Assembly: GCA_016756695.1 (NCBI GenBank) | Contig: CP066701.1 | Location: forward strand, 1,017,501-1,081,500 | Direction of reading: 5' to 3' | Length of the DNA: 64,000 nt | Source: Heyndrickxia sporothermodurans | GTDB taxonomy: Bacteria > Bacillota > Bacilli > Bacillales > Bacillaceae_C | Shown: positions 1 through 10,463 of the stretch, one piece after another | Numbering within the stretch: position 1 is the stretch's first letter | How the letters are laid out: each line of letters begins with the position of its first letter | Made by a program: the position numbers and the translations under genes | Notes under the pieces: model-generated | What the model was told of the DNA's origin: nothing | Database searches by the model: none | What the model saw: only the letters and a program-made list of their open reading frames with translations

Positions 1-1144
<1,144 letters not shown>

Positions 1145-1200
1145 GATGTTTGATATAGCTCTAGTTAAAAAATAAAAAATTAATTGACGTTTCGTTTTGT

Positions 1201-1220
1201 TCAGTTTTCAAAGATCAATC
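1201..1220 (-). promoter_or_regulatory. rRNA leader boxA-like antitermination region
   Basis: On the minus strand, between promoter P2 and 16S, the leader reads GATCTTTGAAAACTGAAC. This is the conserved segment found ahead of Bacillus 16S genes and contains a boxA-like TCTTTGA. It is expected to recruit Nus factors. The assignment rests on resemblance only. Confidence 0.5.
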
Positions 1221-1249
1221 ATTACTTCCTTTTAAGAAGCAACTTTTCA

Positions 1250-1278
1250 AGTTTACCATTTTAAAAGTTTAATGTCAA
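1250..1278 (-). promoter_or_regulatory. rrn promoter P2
   Basis: Minus-strand -35 TTGACA (1273-1278) and -10 TAAACT (1250-1255) are separated by exactly 17 bp, about 105 bp upstream of the 16S 5' end. Tandem P1/P2 promoters are the usual arrangement of Bacillus rrn operons. Confidence 0.85.
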
Positions 1279-1322
1279 CAACTTTCTTCAACTTCTTTTT
1301 TCTCTCAGAAGCGACATTTAAT

Positions 1323-1351
1323 ATAATATCATCTCATCAAAATGTTGTCAA
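1323..1351 (-). promoter_or_regulatory. rrn promoter P1
   Basis: Minus-strand -35 TTGACA (1346-1351) and -10 TATTAT (1323-1328) have a 17-bp spacer, 73 bp upstream of P2. Both promoters share the core GTTGTTGACA, which suggests duplication. Confidence 0.82.
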
Positions 1352-1481
1352 CAACTTTTGTGATTTTGTTTCCGGTTATCTTAACCAGTTTTTATATATT
1401 ATCACTCATTTCAAACTAGGTCAACAGAATATACATGGTAATTTCGACCAATTCCCGATTTGATGTTTTATTCATACACAA

Positions 1482-1512
1482 TAAAAAAAGAACCAACCCC
1501 GACTGGAGTTGG
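1482..1512 (-). terminator. rho-independent terminator after ptsG
   Basis: On the minus strand a GC-rich stem CCAACtCC/GGgGTTGG with a 4-nt loop is followed by TTCTTTTTTT. It lies 17 bp past the ptsG stop and separates ptsG from the rrn promoters. Confidence 0.88.
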
Positions 1513-1528
1513 CACTAGATTATCTATC

Positions 1529-3607
1529 TTATTTAATTGAGACGATATTGCTTTCCTTCATTTGAACTAAGCCTTCTTTTTCTAATACTACTTGCTCACC
1601 TTCGTTAAGATTAGTGAATACAATCGGAGTCATAATAGAAGGAACTTTTTCTTTTAGGAATTCAAGATCTACTTTTAGCAACGGCTGTCCTGCTTCTACA
1701 CGGTCACCTTCATTAACTAGTGTCTCGAATCCTTCACCTTTTAGATTAACTGTATCGATTCCAACATGAATTAAAATTTCTCTTCCTCCATCGGACATAA
1801 TACCTAGAGCATGTTTTGTTGGGAACACATTTACGATTTTCCCATCTACCGGAGATGCAATTAATCCTTCCATAGGGAGAATAGCGAAACCATCACCCAT
1901 CATTTTACCTGAAAATACTTGATCCGGTACTTCAGTGATTGGTTTGAGTTCCCCTTTAGCCGGAGATACGATTACTTCATTTGTATCTTTCACTTTTGAT
2001 TGAAGAACATCTGGTTGCACTTCTTCAATTTGTTGTTGTACTTCTTTATCCGGATCAGTTACTGCTTTACGAGGTCTTTTTCCGGACATAATATCTTTCA
2101 TTTGCGACTTAATAGTATCTGATTTAGGACCAAAGATCGCTTGAATGTTATTTCCAACTTCAAGTACACCTGCTGCTCCAAGTTTTTTCAAACGATTTTT
2201 ATCTACATTTTTAACATCGTTTACTTGAACACGTAAACGAGTGATACACGCATCTAAATTAGAAATGTTTTCTTGTCCACCCATTGCTTCCAAAATGTCA
2301 TATGGTAGATCATTCGTTGGTTGCTCTGCTGACTCATTCGCCGATTCATCTTCCGGATCTTCCCGGCCGGGAGTTTTTAAATTAAATTTGCGGATTGCAA
2401 AACGGAATCCGAAATAATAAATAACCGCAAAGACTAAGCCTACAGGAATAACCCACCACCAATGAGTTTGTTTATTTAATACACCAAATAGAAGAAAGTC
2501 AATTAATCCACCGGAGAATGTCATCCCAATTTTTACATTTAATAAATGCATCGTCATAAAGGATAATCCGGCAAAAATAGCATGAATACCAAATAGAACC
2601 GGTGCTACGAATAAAAATGAGAACTCAAGTGGTTCAGTAATACCTGTTAAAAATGATGTAAGTGCAGCGGAACCCATAATACCCGCTACGAATTTCTTCT
2701 TTTCCGGGCGAGCTTCGTGATAAATCGCTAAAGCGGCAGCTGGTAGTCCAAACATCATAAATGGATACTTACCAACTTGGAATGTACCTGCTGTTAAGTG
2801 TTGGACTCCATCTTGAATTTGTTTCATAAAGATCGTTTGGTCCCCGTGAACAACATTTCCGGCATGTGTTGTGTATGAACCGAATTCAAACCAGAATGGT
2901 GCATAGAAAATGTGATGTAATCCAAATGGGATTAGAGAACGTTCAATGACTCCAAATATAAAGGCCGCTAATGTTTGTTGTGATCCTAACATATAATTAG
3001 AGAATGAATTTAGCGCATGTTGGACCGGTGGCCAAATAATAATCATGATTAATCCCAATATTACTGCGGATGCAGCAGTTACGATTGGAACGAAACGTTT
3101 TCCTGCAAAAAAGCCTAAGTATGACGGCAATTCAATTTCGAAAAATTTATTGTACATATACGCTGCGATCAATCCGACAATAATACCGCCAAATACTCCC
3201 GTTTGCAAAGTCGGTATACCCAACACTAATGCGTGGGCGGGATTCACATGTTCCCCGATGACATCGGTCATAGCTATCCCCTTTGCAACACCCATCGTCA
3301 CATTCATAATTAAATAGCCTACAATCGCAGCTAAACCTGCAACACCTTCACCGCCTGTTAAACCAACAGCAACTCCGACAGCAAAAAGTAAGGCAAGGTT
3401 ATCAAAAACAATCCCTCCTGCTTTCGCCATTACGTCTGCAACATGTTTTACCCAAGAGGTATCCAAAAATGGCGCTATGTCCAATAAGGTCGGATTCGTA
3501 AGTGCTGTACCAACCGCTAATAAAATCCCTGCCGCAGGCAAAATAGCTACTGGTAACATTAGTGCTTTACCTACTTTTTGTAAAACACCAAAGATTTTCT
3601 TAAACAT
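1529..3607 (-). CDS. ptsG: Glucose-specific PTS permease EIICBA
   Basis: Takes up glucose across the membrane and phosphorylates it with phosphate passed from HPr. The 692-residue protein has all three PTS modules in the Bacillus PtsG order. A multi-helix EIIC domain covers about 1-410 and contains the conserved GITEPLEF segment. EIIB covers about 435-505, with phosphorylation Cys454 in [14 protein letters not shown] covers about 540-690, with the active His614 in ILIHVGID. A charged linker precedes EIIB. The start has a strong ribosome site (AGGAGG). The leader holds a GlcT-type antiterminator and the regulator glcT lies just upstream, so induction by glucose through GlcT is expected. The gene is intact. 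Confidence 0.97.
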   Translation of the reverse strand: MFKKIFGVLQKVGKALMLPVAILPAAGILLAVGTALTNPTLLDIAPFLDTSWVKHVADVMAKAGGIVFDNLALLFAVGVAVGLTGGEGVAGLAAIVGYLIMNVTMGVAKGIAMTDVIGEHVNPAHALVLGIPTLQTGVFGGIIVGLIAAYMYNKFFEIELPSYLGFFAGKRFVPIVTAASAVILGLIMIIIWPPVQHALNSFSNYMLGSQQTLAAFIFGVIERSLIPFGLHHIFYAPFWFEFGSYTTHAGNVVHGDQTIFMKQIQDGVQHLTAGTFQVGKYPFMMFGLPAAALAIYHEARPEKKKFVAGIMGSAALTSFLTGITEPLEFSFLFVAPVLFGIHAIFAGLSFMTMHLLNVKIGMTFSGGLIDFLLFGVLNKQTHWWWVIPVGLVFAVIYYFGFRFAIRKFNLKTPGREDPEDESANESAEQPTNDLPYDILEAMGGQENISNLDACITRLRVQVNDVKNVDKNRLKKLGAAGVLEVGNNIQAIFGPKSDTIKSQMKDIMSGKRPRKAVTDPDKEVQQQIEEVQPDVLQSKVKDTNEVIVSPAKGELKPITEVPDQVFSGKMMGDGFAILPMEGLIASPVDGKIVNVFPTKHALGIMSDGGREILIHVGIDTVNLKGEGFETLVNEGDRVEAGQPLLKVDLEFLKEKVPSIMTPIVFTNLNEGEQVVLEKEGLVQMKESNIVSIK

Positions 3608-3670
3608 TGTGTATCCTCCTTTTTATTTTGTAACCTTACCGACATGCTCTTAACAATTGAAATAACCAAT

Positions 3671-3780
3671 AAAAAAGGCATGAGTAAAAAAGATAGAAAA
3701 GAGTATAGAGATATATTCCCCATAAATCCTCATTTCAATTATCTTCTTTACTCATGCCTGATCGAGTCAGTAACACGTAT
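3671..3780 (-). promoter_or_regulatory. RAT antiterminator overlapping the ptsG leader terminator
   Basis: In the ptsG leader (minus strand) GGCATGAGTAAA (3747-3758) pairs with TTTACTCATGCC (3677-3688), followed by TTTTTT. This is a long-range terminator. The segment just upstream and overlapping its 5' arm (about 3745-3780) resembles the B. subtilis ptsG RAT that GlcT binds. GlcT binding would prevent the terminator from forming. The mechanism is established for B. subtilis glcT/ptsG; here it is inferred from the layout. Confidence 0.85.
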
Positions 3781-3790
3781 AAAAGAATGA

Positions 3791-4633
3791 TTACTTTATT
3801 TTATTTTGAATGCGTTGTAAATGCATCGTTAAATACACCGCTTCCGCATCAAATACTGGTTTCTTCAATGTTTGTTGCATGATCTTAATAAGTTTCCAAG
3901 CAAGATTATAGCACAAAGGATATTCTTGTTTCAAGAAGGATGTTATTTTTTCTGGCTCATTTACTTTTTCTCCGCTTAAAACGCGATCGATAGTATATCT
4001 TAAGTGACGAACAAGCCTCATATAATTCACTTCGTCCTTATTTAATTTAATGCCAAATTGTTCTTCAATGGTTGAAATTAGTTTAGCAATTAGTTGAGAA
4101 TATTGGTTAATCTCCGCTAAATTTTTATTTGTCACTGCACTATGAATATGCAAAGCAATGAAACCTATTTCTCCTTCTGGGAGCTGGATATTAGTAGTAT
4201 CATTGATCATTTCTACTACTTCCCGAGCAATTTCATATTCGTCTGGATAAAGAACCTTTGTTTCTAAATTAAACGGATTTTTAATGGCCATGCCTTTCAT
4301 TAAACGATTAATCGCGAATAATATATGATCCGTTAATGCAATATGGATATGCTCATCCAAATAAGCTTCCGTTCGTTTCCGTATTAACTCGTTCGCAGAT
4401 ATGATTACTTCAAGCGTGTCCTCATCAATAAATGGAAGAAGCTTTTTATATTGTATTTGTTCAACTTCACCTTTTAAAACAAAAAGTTTTTCCGCTTCTT
4501 GTTTTGAAATAGAACTCCCCTTTTTTCGGTTAAAACCGATTCCTTTACCAATAAGTACGACTTCTTCATATTTTGAATTAGAAGCAATGACTACATTATT
4601 ATTAAGAACTTTTATAACTTCAAACGCTTCCAT
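3791..4633 (-). CDS. glcT: PTS-controlled transcriptional antiterminator GlcT
   Basis: RNA-binding antiterminator of the BglG/SacY family. The 280 residues contain an N-terminal CAT RNA-binding domain (about 1-60; the FEVIKVLNNNVV start is typical) and two PTS regulation domains (about 70-170 and 175-280). Conserved histidines (DEHIHIAL, ALHIHSA) mark the sites phosphorylated by EIIB or HPr. It lies directly upstream of ptsG and its RAT element, as in B. subtilis. The ribosome site is TTTAGGAGA before ATG. When glucose is transported, dephosphorylated GlcT is expected to bind the RAT and allow ptsG transcription. Confidence 0.95.
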   Translation of the reverse strand: MEAFEVIKVLNNNVVIASNSKYEEVVLIGKGIGFNRKKGSSISKQEAEKLFVLKGEVEQIQYKKLLPFIDEDTLEVIISANELIRKRTEAYLDEHIHIALTDHILFAINRLMKGMAIKNPFNLETKVLYPDEYEIAREVVEMINDTTNIQLPEGEIGFIALHIHSAVTNKNLAEINQYSQLIAKLISTIEEQFGIKLNKDEVNYMRLVRHLRYTIDRVLSGEKVNEPEKITSFLKQEYPLCYNLAWKLIKIMQQTLKKPVFDAEAVYLTMHLQRIQNKIK

Positions 4634-4704
4634 AATATTCTCCTAAAGTTCGACAGATTCGGTCATGATGACTTTAGTTTACCGAAAATACTAAGGGATA
4701 TCAA

Positions 4705-4732
4705 TTAAAAGAGAGCCCCAAGTGAGGCTCTC
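4705..4732 (-). terminator. rho-independent terminator after pbuG
   Basis: Minus-strand stem GAGAGCC/GGGCTCTC with a short loop, followed by TTTT, starting 9 bp past the pbuG stop. Confidence 0.85.
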
Positions 4733-4740
4733 CGCAATTT

Positions 4741-6075
4741 TTACAAAATAAAGATAAAGTATAGGATAAAGATAAAAAAGAAAACATACATCACCGGGTG
4801 AATCTCTTTCCATCTTCCTTTTAACAGCATTGTAATTGGGTAGAAAATAAAGCCGATTCCAATTCCTGTTGCTATCGAATAGGTCATTGGCATCATAATG
4901 ATTGTAAAAAACGCAGGAACAGCAATTTCGAACTTTTTCCAGTCAATTTCATTTAGTGATGATACCATTAACACTCCGACAACAATTAAAGCAGGTGCGG
5001 TTACAGGTGAAGTGATCACACCTAATACCGGGAAAAAGAATAAGGAAAGTAAAAACAATATAGCAGTAATGACACTGGCAAATCCCGTTCTTGCACCAGC
5101 TGCAACTCCGGCAGTCGATTCAATATATGCAGTCGTTGTTGATGTCCCTAAGATAGAACCAATAACAGTTGCAGATGAATCGGCAAATAAAGCTCTCCCT
5201 GCACGAGGTAATTTATTATTTTTGATTAACCCTGCTTGATTAGCGACTGCAACCATTGTGCCCGCTGTATCAAAGAAATCTACAAATAAGAAAGTTAGTA
5301 CGACAACTAACATTTTTACTGTAAAAAGGTCACTTGTATGGTGGAATAATGTTTCGAATGGCGCTCCAAAGGTTGGAGCAATACTTGGTACGGCACCAAC
5401 AATTTTATGTGGCACATCTATTAATCCTACAATCATCCCAGCAACTGTTGTTAAGAGCATTCCGATAAAAATAGCACCTTTCCAGCCTCTTGTCATCATA
5501 ATAATCGTGATAACAATTCCAAAAATAGCTAAAAGCGTGTTTCCATTCGTTAAATCCCCAAGTCCAACTAGTGTAGCATCATTATCAACGATGATTTCTG
5601 CATTACGAAGTCCAATAAATGTAATGAACAAGCCAATCCCCGCGCCAACGGCTAATTTTAATTCAACAGGAATGGCATTAATGATTTTTTCTCGAAATCC
5701 GAATAAAGTTAAAATGACAAAAATAATTCCTGAAAACAGAACACCAGTTAATGCTTGTTGCCAAGACATACCAAGTGTTAGTACGACTGTATAAGCAAAA
5801 AATGCATTTAATCCTACGCCAGGTGCAAGTGCGATTGGATATTTCGCTAAAAATGCCATGATTAATGTACCGATAGCAGCTGCAAGCGCTGTTGCCACAA
5901 ATACAGCTCCAGAATCCATACGCAAAGCATCTGGGAAATCTTTTACAGAAGATAATGACAATGTTAACGGATTTAAAATAAGAATATATGCCATTGATAA
6001 AAACGTTGTGATCCCACCAATGATCTCACGTCGATAATTCGTCCCTAGTTCATCAAATTGAAAATATTTTTTCAT
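4741..6075 (-). CDS. pbuG: Hypoxanthine/guanine permease, AzgA/PbuG type
   Basis: Purine base permease of the AzgA-like NCS2 group, 444 residues with about 12-14 hydrophobic segments. The N-terminal FGLREKII-like loops and the FVDFFDTAGTMVAVA segment are typical of PbuG. An ATG 15 nt further upstream overlaps the purine-rich ribosome site (GGGGGGAGAGAC). I therefore place the start at 6075, giving MKKYFQFDEL. A guanine-class riboswitch and terminator lie in the leader. In B. subtilis pbuG also follows guaA. A 4-kb nested IS now sits just upstream of the aptamer and separates the gene from a good promoter at 10279-10307. Confidence 0.94.
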   Translation of the reverse strand: MKKYFQFDELGTNYRREIIGGITTFLSMAYILILNPLTLSLSSVKDFPDALRMDSGAVFVATALAAAIGTLIMAFLAKYPIALAPGVGLNAFFAYTVVLTLGMSWQQALTGVLFSGIIFVILTLFGFREKIINAIPVELKLAVGAGIGLFITFIGLRNAEIIVDNDATLVGLGDLTNGNTLLAIFGIVITIIMMTRGWKGAIFIGMLLTTVAGMIVGLIDVPHKIVGAVPSIAPTFGAPFETLFHHTSDLFTVKMLVVVLTFLFVDFFDTAGTMVAVANQAGLIKNNKLPRAGRALFADSSATVIGSILGTSTTTAYIESTAGVAAGARTGFASVITAILFLLSLFFFPVLGVITSPVTAPALIVVGVLMVSSLNEIDWKKFEIAVPAFFTIIMMPMTYSIATGIGIGFIFYPITMLLKGRWKEIHPVMYVFFFIFILYFIFIL

Positions 6076-6111
6076 TGTCTCTCCCCCCATCGATAGATAA
6101 CGGAAATAATA

Positions 6112-6141
6112 AACGCCCCGAACAAATTTGTTCGGAGCGTT
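6112..6141 (-). terminator. Riboswitch-controlled terminator of pbuG
   Basis: Minus-strand near-perfect hairpin AACGCtCCGAACAAA/TTTGTTCGGgGCGTT followed by TATTATTT. It lies between the purine aptamer and the pbuG start, so it is the expected expression platform (OFF when guanine or hypoxanthine is bound). Confidence 0.85.
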
Positions 6142-6206
6142 GACCTTAAGGTTTAGAAAAAAGCGAAGGCAGGGAAACGTAGAAATCCCACCTATATCTC
6201 ACAACC

Positions 6207-6272
6207 TCGTAGTCAAGCTATTTACGGCAGCTTGGTAGAAACTTATCAGGCCATATCCCCGAAATTATACGA
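6207..6272 (-). promoter_or_regulatory. Purine (guanine-class) riboswitch of pbuG
   Basis: On the minus strand the aptamer shows the conserved purine riboswitch core: P1 TCGTA/TACGA, GATATGG in L2, GTTTCTACC before P3, and CCGTAAA in L3. The specificity position in J3/1 is C (GACTACGA), which indicates guanine or hypoxanthine rather than adenine. It fits control of a purine base permease. Confidence 0.93.
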
Positions 6273-6463
6273 TGTTTACTATTTGAATGAATTTCATAAT
6301 TCTTAGCCCTTGTGTATCAAGGGGTTTAAGAGATAAAAAAAGAAGTACCTCCCCAAATCTTGTATAATGGTAGTTGACCAGTAAGCCCCCATTCAAACAA
6401 CGCATATAAATGATCAGCACCCCTTAGTACAATAATCGTATCAATTAAGGAGGTGCTTTTCCT

Positions 6464-6655
6464 ATGTCACAACAAAAACTAACAATCGTCCCCGTTTCAA
6501 TACAACCAGAAAAAAATATTATAACATCCACAACTTCGAAAGATCCTTCAAATAGCTTTTGCACAATCAAAATTGAAGCTGCTGAAATTTCCTTCTTCAA
6601 CGGCGTAGATGAGCACATCATCCAAACGGTCATGAGGGAGTTGAAAAATCTATGA
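6464..6655 (+). CDS. tnpA: IS66 family accessory protein TnpA (short form)
   Basis: 63 residues. It matches only the C-terminal half of typical IS66 Orf1 proteins, with the conserved end FNGVDEHIIQTVMRELKNL-like and no N-terminal HTH part. All five copies of this IS66 type in the window share the short form, so it seems to be the native state of the lineage. A strong AAGGAGGTG ribosome site precedes it. Its last codons overlap the tnpB start by 4 bp (ATGA), which indicates translational coupling. Confidence 0.8.
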   Translation: MSQQKLTIVPVSIQPEKNIITSTTSKDPSNSFCTIKIEAAEISFFNGVDEHIIQTVMRELKNL

Positions 6656-7006
6656 AACATGATTATACCAGTGTAAAAAACATTTATATTATTTGCGGTA
6701 AAACAGATATGAGGAAGGGAATTGATGGATTAGCAACGCTAATTCAAGATTCTTTCGAACTTGATCCATATGGAGATTCTATTTTCCTTTTCTCTGGTTG
6801 GAGTAAAGACCGTTATAAATGTTTATATTTTGATGGCGATGGTTTCGCCATGCTTTATAAGCGACTAGATGGAGGAAAACTTCACTATGGTAAAAGATGA
6901 AAATGAAGTACGTAAACTTTCGCAACAGGAGGTTCGCTGGTTGTTAGAAGGGTTGTCCATTCAGCAACCAAAGGCCATTCAAAAATCACAAAAAGGAGTA
7001 TTCTAA
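6652..7006 (+). pseudogene. tnpB: IS66 TnpB, frame-disrupted (copy A)
   Basis: IS66 Orf2 protein (start MKHDYTSVKNIYIICGKTDM, then RKGIDGLATLI). It matches the intact 117-residue copy B protein up to residue 77. It then shifts frame where copy B reads CAATGGCCAAAAG and this copy reads CACTATGGTAAAAG, a +1 change at a GGCC site. The rest of the coding sequence continues in another frame to 7006. The lesion may be a consensus error (see findings). Confidence 0.85.
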
Positions 7007-7108
7007 ACAAGCTAGAAATGTTGGTTTATAGCCATTTTCAACTTCGCTTTCTACGTTAAAAATGTTATAATATAACTAACTTATGGTGAACGAAAAGTGG
7101 TGAAATAA

Positions 7109-8701
7109 ATGGTTAATACTTCTTCCAATAACAAGAATCCATATGGGAAATTAATTCGACTTCTCGAAGAACAATTGGCTCATTCAAATCAACAAAACAA
7201 AGACTTATCGAAAAAGCTAGATCAATCAACTAAACAGATTGAAGCGCTAACTGAACAAATTCGCCATTTAACAAAACTTTTATATGGATCGAAATCCGAA
7301 AAATCGAAATACAACGTACCAGATGGGCAAGGCTCATTATTTGATGATGACCCGGCTTTTAGCGAACCTGAGCACACAGAAGAACAAAGCCAACAGACAA
7401 TCTCTTATACTGTTGTACGAAAAGTTAAATCAAAAAAACGAAATGATTCCTTGCATGATGGTATTGAAGTAGAAGCTATTCACCATCATCCGAAAAATAC
7501 AATCTGTGACTGTTGCCAAGGGCAAATGATTGAAATTGGTAGTACACTTGTACGTGAAGAAGCAAAATTTATTCCTGCAAAAATGATGAAAGTACAGCAC
7601 ATTGAACATGCGTATGAATGTAAAGACTGCAAAGTTGATTCATCACAGCCAGCACAAATCAAACGCGGGAAAGCACCACAACCAGCGATTCAGCGTAGCA
7701 TCGCAAGTCCTAGCGTACTTGCCAAAGTCATCTATGATAAATTTGCACAATATTTACCTCTTTACCGTCAGGTAAAGGAATGGAATCGCTATGGACTGAA
7801 TACCAATGATAAAAACCTATCGAATTGGGTTATCCGTGTAGCACATGATTGGCTGTTACCTGTATACGAACGAATGAAAGAGTTGATGATGGCAAAATCG
7901 GTTTTGCATGTCGATGAAACATACGGACAAATTATCAACCGATCCGATGGGAAATCTGGCCAAGCCAATGCGTATAATTGGGTGTTTCGAAGTGTGCCAA
8001 GCCAAGGGCCAACAATGACTCTCTTTCAAAGCGCATTATCTCGAGCTCGATCTGTCCTTGAAAGTTTTATTGAAGGCTTTTCTGGAACGATTGTGTGTGA
8101 TGGTTATTCTGCTTATGATAAGTTGGAAGGCGTTAATTTCGCAAATTGTTGGGCGCATGTTCGTCGTTATTGGCTGAAAGCTGATAGCAAAAATGGTAGA
8201 ATCGGTGTGAAATATTGTGATGATTTATATCGACTAGAAAGGCAATTTAAACGTTTGTCTCCGAGTAAACGAAGAAAAAAACGTCAAAAGTACTCGAAGC
8301 CAATCGTGGAGGAATTCCTTCACTGGGTTGAAACATCACCATTTTACGGAAAAAATGCGTTAGCAAAAGCAAACTGAATACACATTAAACAGGGCAAATG
8401 GACTCAAATTATTCCTGAATGATGGGCGAATTGAAATGGATAATAATCCAGCCGAGAACGCCATCCGTCCCAACGTTATAGGAAGAAAAAATTGGCTCTT
8501 TAGTGTAAGTGAAGCTGGTGCAAAAGCGAATGCCATCTGTTTAAGTATTGCTGAAACTGCCAAAAGTAACGGCGTTGATTTCTATGAATATATAAAGAAA
8601 CTTTTACGGATTTACCAAATCTCGGCGTCCAACAAAACCCTGAAATTTTAGATCAATACATGCCCTGGTCAAAAATGATTCAGGCAGAATGTAGCAAATA
8701 A
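7109..8701 (+). pseudogene. tnpC: IS66 transposase TnpC, frame-disrupted (copy A)
   Basis: DDE transposase of IS66. It has a coiled-coil N-terminus, a CDCC...CKDCK zinc-binding motif, and the catalytic blocks VDETYGQ, CDGYSAY and DNNPAENAIRP. The intact homologue in copy C has 530 residues. Here the frame is lost at about 8368, where the copy C sequence AAAGCAGCTGAA reads AAAGCAAACTGAA (+1). It is lost again at about 8605, where a T run is one base short. Both sites match the error-prone motifs discussed in the findings. Confidence 0.88.
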
Positions 8702-8835
8702 ATGAAATAGCCGTAATTCGATTAAAAAGTCAGAATTTACGGCTATTTACGATGCGTACCGAAAGGTACACTTATTTTTTATAATTCGGGCTTACGTTGA
8801 CCACAAACCATAAAAAGACTGGAGGAGTACTTCTT

Positions 8836-10184
8836 ATGACTATTATACGACAACCTAGCCTATTTGGCATACAGGAATTATTTGACATGGAACCTACCCA
8901 AAAATATGAAGCCATTATTTCAGCGGTAGATTTGGATTCGATGTACCATCAAGTGGCGAAAAAATCACGGTTGGGTGCACCGGAAGAACTAAACTATGAC
9001 CATGATTATCTCCACCTTTGTAAGATACATAGAGCGCATCCCTACGATGAAGGATCTTATAAAACGTCTTCATGATGATCTAGCTTTTAAGTTAAATTGT
9101 GGCTTTTTGGTTTCTGATCATGTGCCTTCAGAATCCTCCTATTCACGTCTCATAACGAAATTGGAGGAAAGCGATATCCTTGAGAAAGAACAAGAAAAAG
9201 TGGTCCTCCAGGCTATTGCAGAAGGTTTCATCACGGATGGTACAGTGGTATTGATGCAACCCATTTTGAAGCACGAGACCAAGCGCGACCAAAAGAAGAA
9301 AAGCCAAAATCTGAACCCCAAAAACGTGGTCGGAAATCAAAAGATGAGCGTGACGGGTGGCTTAAAGAACAAGCTGAAACGGAAGCCAATTTACCTTTAT
9401 ATGATAGAAAAACCAGTACCAATTAGATGTTCCCCTAGCCGAACTACGTGCCGAAGTTCCCCAAGACCCTAAATGGGGCGTGAAAAAGAACTCAGAAGGA
9501 CAAAATGTTTTTGGTTTGGCTACAAAGGTCATTTAGCCGTTGGTACATCAAGCCAATACATTCTACAGGCTCTTTTTTCATCTGGGAGTCTAAATGATGG
9601 TAAGGCAAACTATCCCTTTACTGAAAGGAATTCAGGAACGCCTTCACCTTCCATTACGTTATCAAACAATGGATGCGGGCTATGACTATGAACCCATATA
9701 CGAGCAGGTACATCGAATGGGACAACAATCCGTCATCGCGTATAATAAGCGAAATGAAGGGGAAATCATTGGCTATGATAAACACTTTGCCCCAACTTGT
9801 TTCAGAGAGCATTCTTATCGTTATGATAGTTTTGATCCTAAATATGAAACATTGAAATACACAAGACCAAAGGAATGCAGCGACTGTCCCTTAGCTAATG
9901 AAGGTATTTGCCAAAAGGTTTATAAAGTGAAAATCACTTCAGACCTTCGCAGATATACCGCACCAGCACGCGGGTCACAAGCATGGAAAAACATTTTCAA
10001 ACGTCGTACTGCCGTAGAACGGGTTAATGCCTATCTGAAAGAATTCTTTCAACTGAACAATGTTCGCTATCGTACTGGGAAACGTGCAAAAATTCATTTT
10101 GACATGGTAACCCTTATTTATAATGCTTCAAAGTTAGCCGCAGACCGAATTAATGTACAATTAAATCAGCAACAAGTAGCATGA
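8836..10184 (+). pseudogene. IS1182-like transposase, frame-disrupted (copy A)
   Basis: Counterpart of the intact 450-residue DDE transposase of copy C. It opens with MTIIRQPSLFGIQELFDM behind a GGAGGAG ribosome site and ends with the conserved RRTAVERVNAYLKEFF block. At least five small differences from copy C break the frame (near 8998, 9248, 9412, 9505 and 9606). They sit at GCAGC, GGCC, GGCCC, a T run and GCAGC respectively. The IS66 inner copy lies 40 bp upstream of the ATG. Confidence 0.88.
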
Positions 10185-10278
10185 TTTCTGTTTTTAAAAA
10201 TATATTTTAGAAATTCTGTAGGATTCTGTATTTTTAAAAAGAGCAATTATGAAATTGACTCATTTAATTTATAAATAT

Positions 10279-10307
10279 AGTTTATATAGTTTTAAAGCGC
10301 TAGTCAA
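10279..10307 (-). promoter_or_regulatory. Probable original pbuG promoter, now 4 kb away
   Basis: Minus-strand -35 TTGACT (10302-10307) and -10 TAAACT (10279-10284) have a 17-bp spacer. If nested IS copy A and one ATTT copy are removed, the promoter would initiate about 15-20 nt before the pbuG aptamer. This is the usual distance for a riboswitch leader. Confidence 0.65.
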
Positions 10308-10463
10308 TACAAAAGCGAATAATATTAATTATTTTCAAATTAATGTTCGTGTATTGTAAATAAATTGCTTGTCTAGGCCGGATAAGGCTCCTTCACTTTT
10401 CTTATTTCCATTCTACTTTAAGGGTGCAGGGTATTGTCCTTTTGAGCAACCAAAGCTAATCAA

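Larger units (their letters stand above)
6381..8795 (+). mobile_element. IS66-family element (copy A, inner)
   Basis: 2415 bp with terminal repeats starting GTAAGCCC at both ends. It is flanked by the 8-bp duplication GTTGACCA (6373-6380 and 8796-8803), as expected for IS66. It carries tnpA, tnpB and tnpC in order. tnpB and tnpC are frame-disrupted in this copy. Confidence 0.93.
6285..10261 (+). mobile_element. Nested IS copy A: IS66 element inside an IS1182-like element
   Basis: The outer element has terminal inverted repeats GAATGAATTTCATAATTCTT (left) and GAGTCAATTTCATAATTGCT (right, inverted). It is flanked by a 4-bp duplication ATTT (6281-6284 and 10262-10265). Its single transposase gene (8836-10184) is preceded by a complete IS66-family insertion (6381-8795). 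Copies B (29484-33459) and C (56280-60260, inverted) have the same nested arrangement. The outer element without its passenger would be about 1.55 kb. Confidence 0.93.

Noticed and set aside
5258-5794. Plus-strand frame of 178 codons
   Set aside because: It is the antisense shadow of pbuG; its composition mirrors the permease helices.
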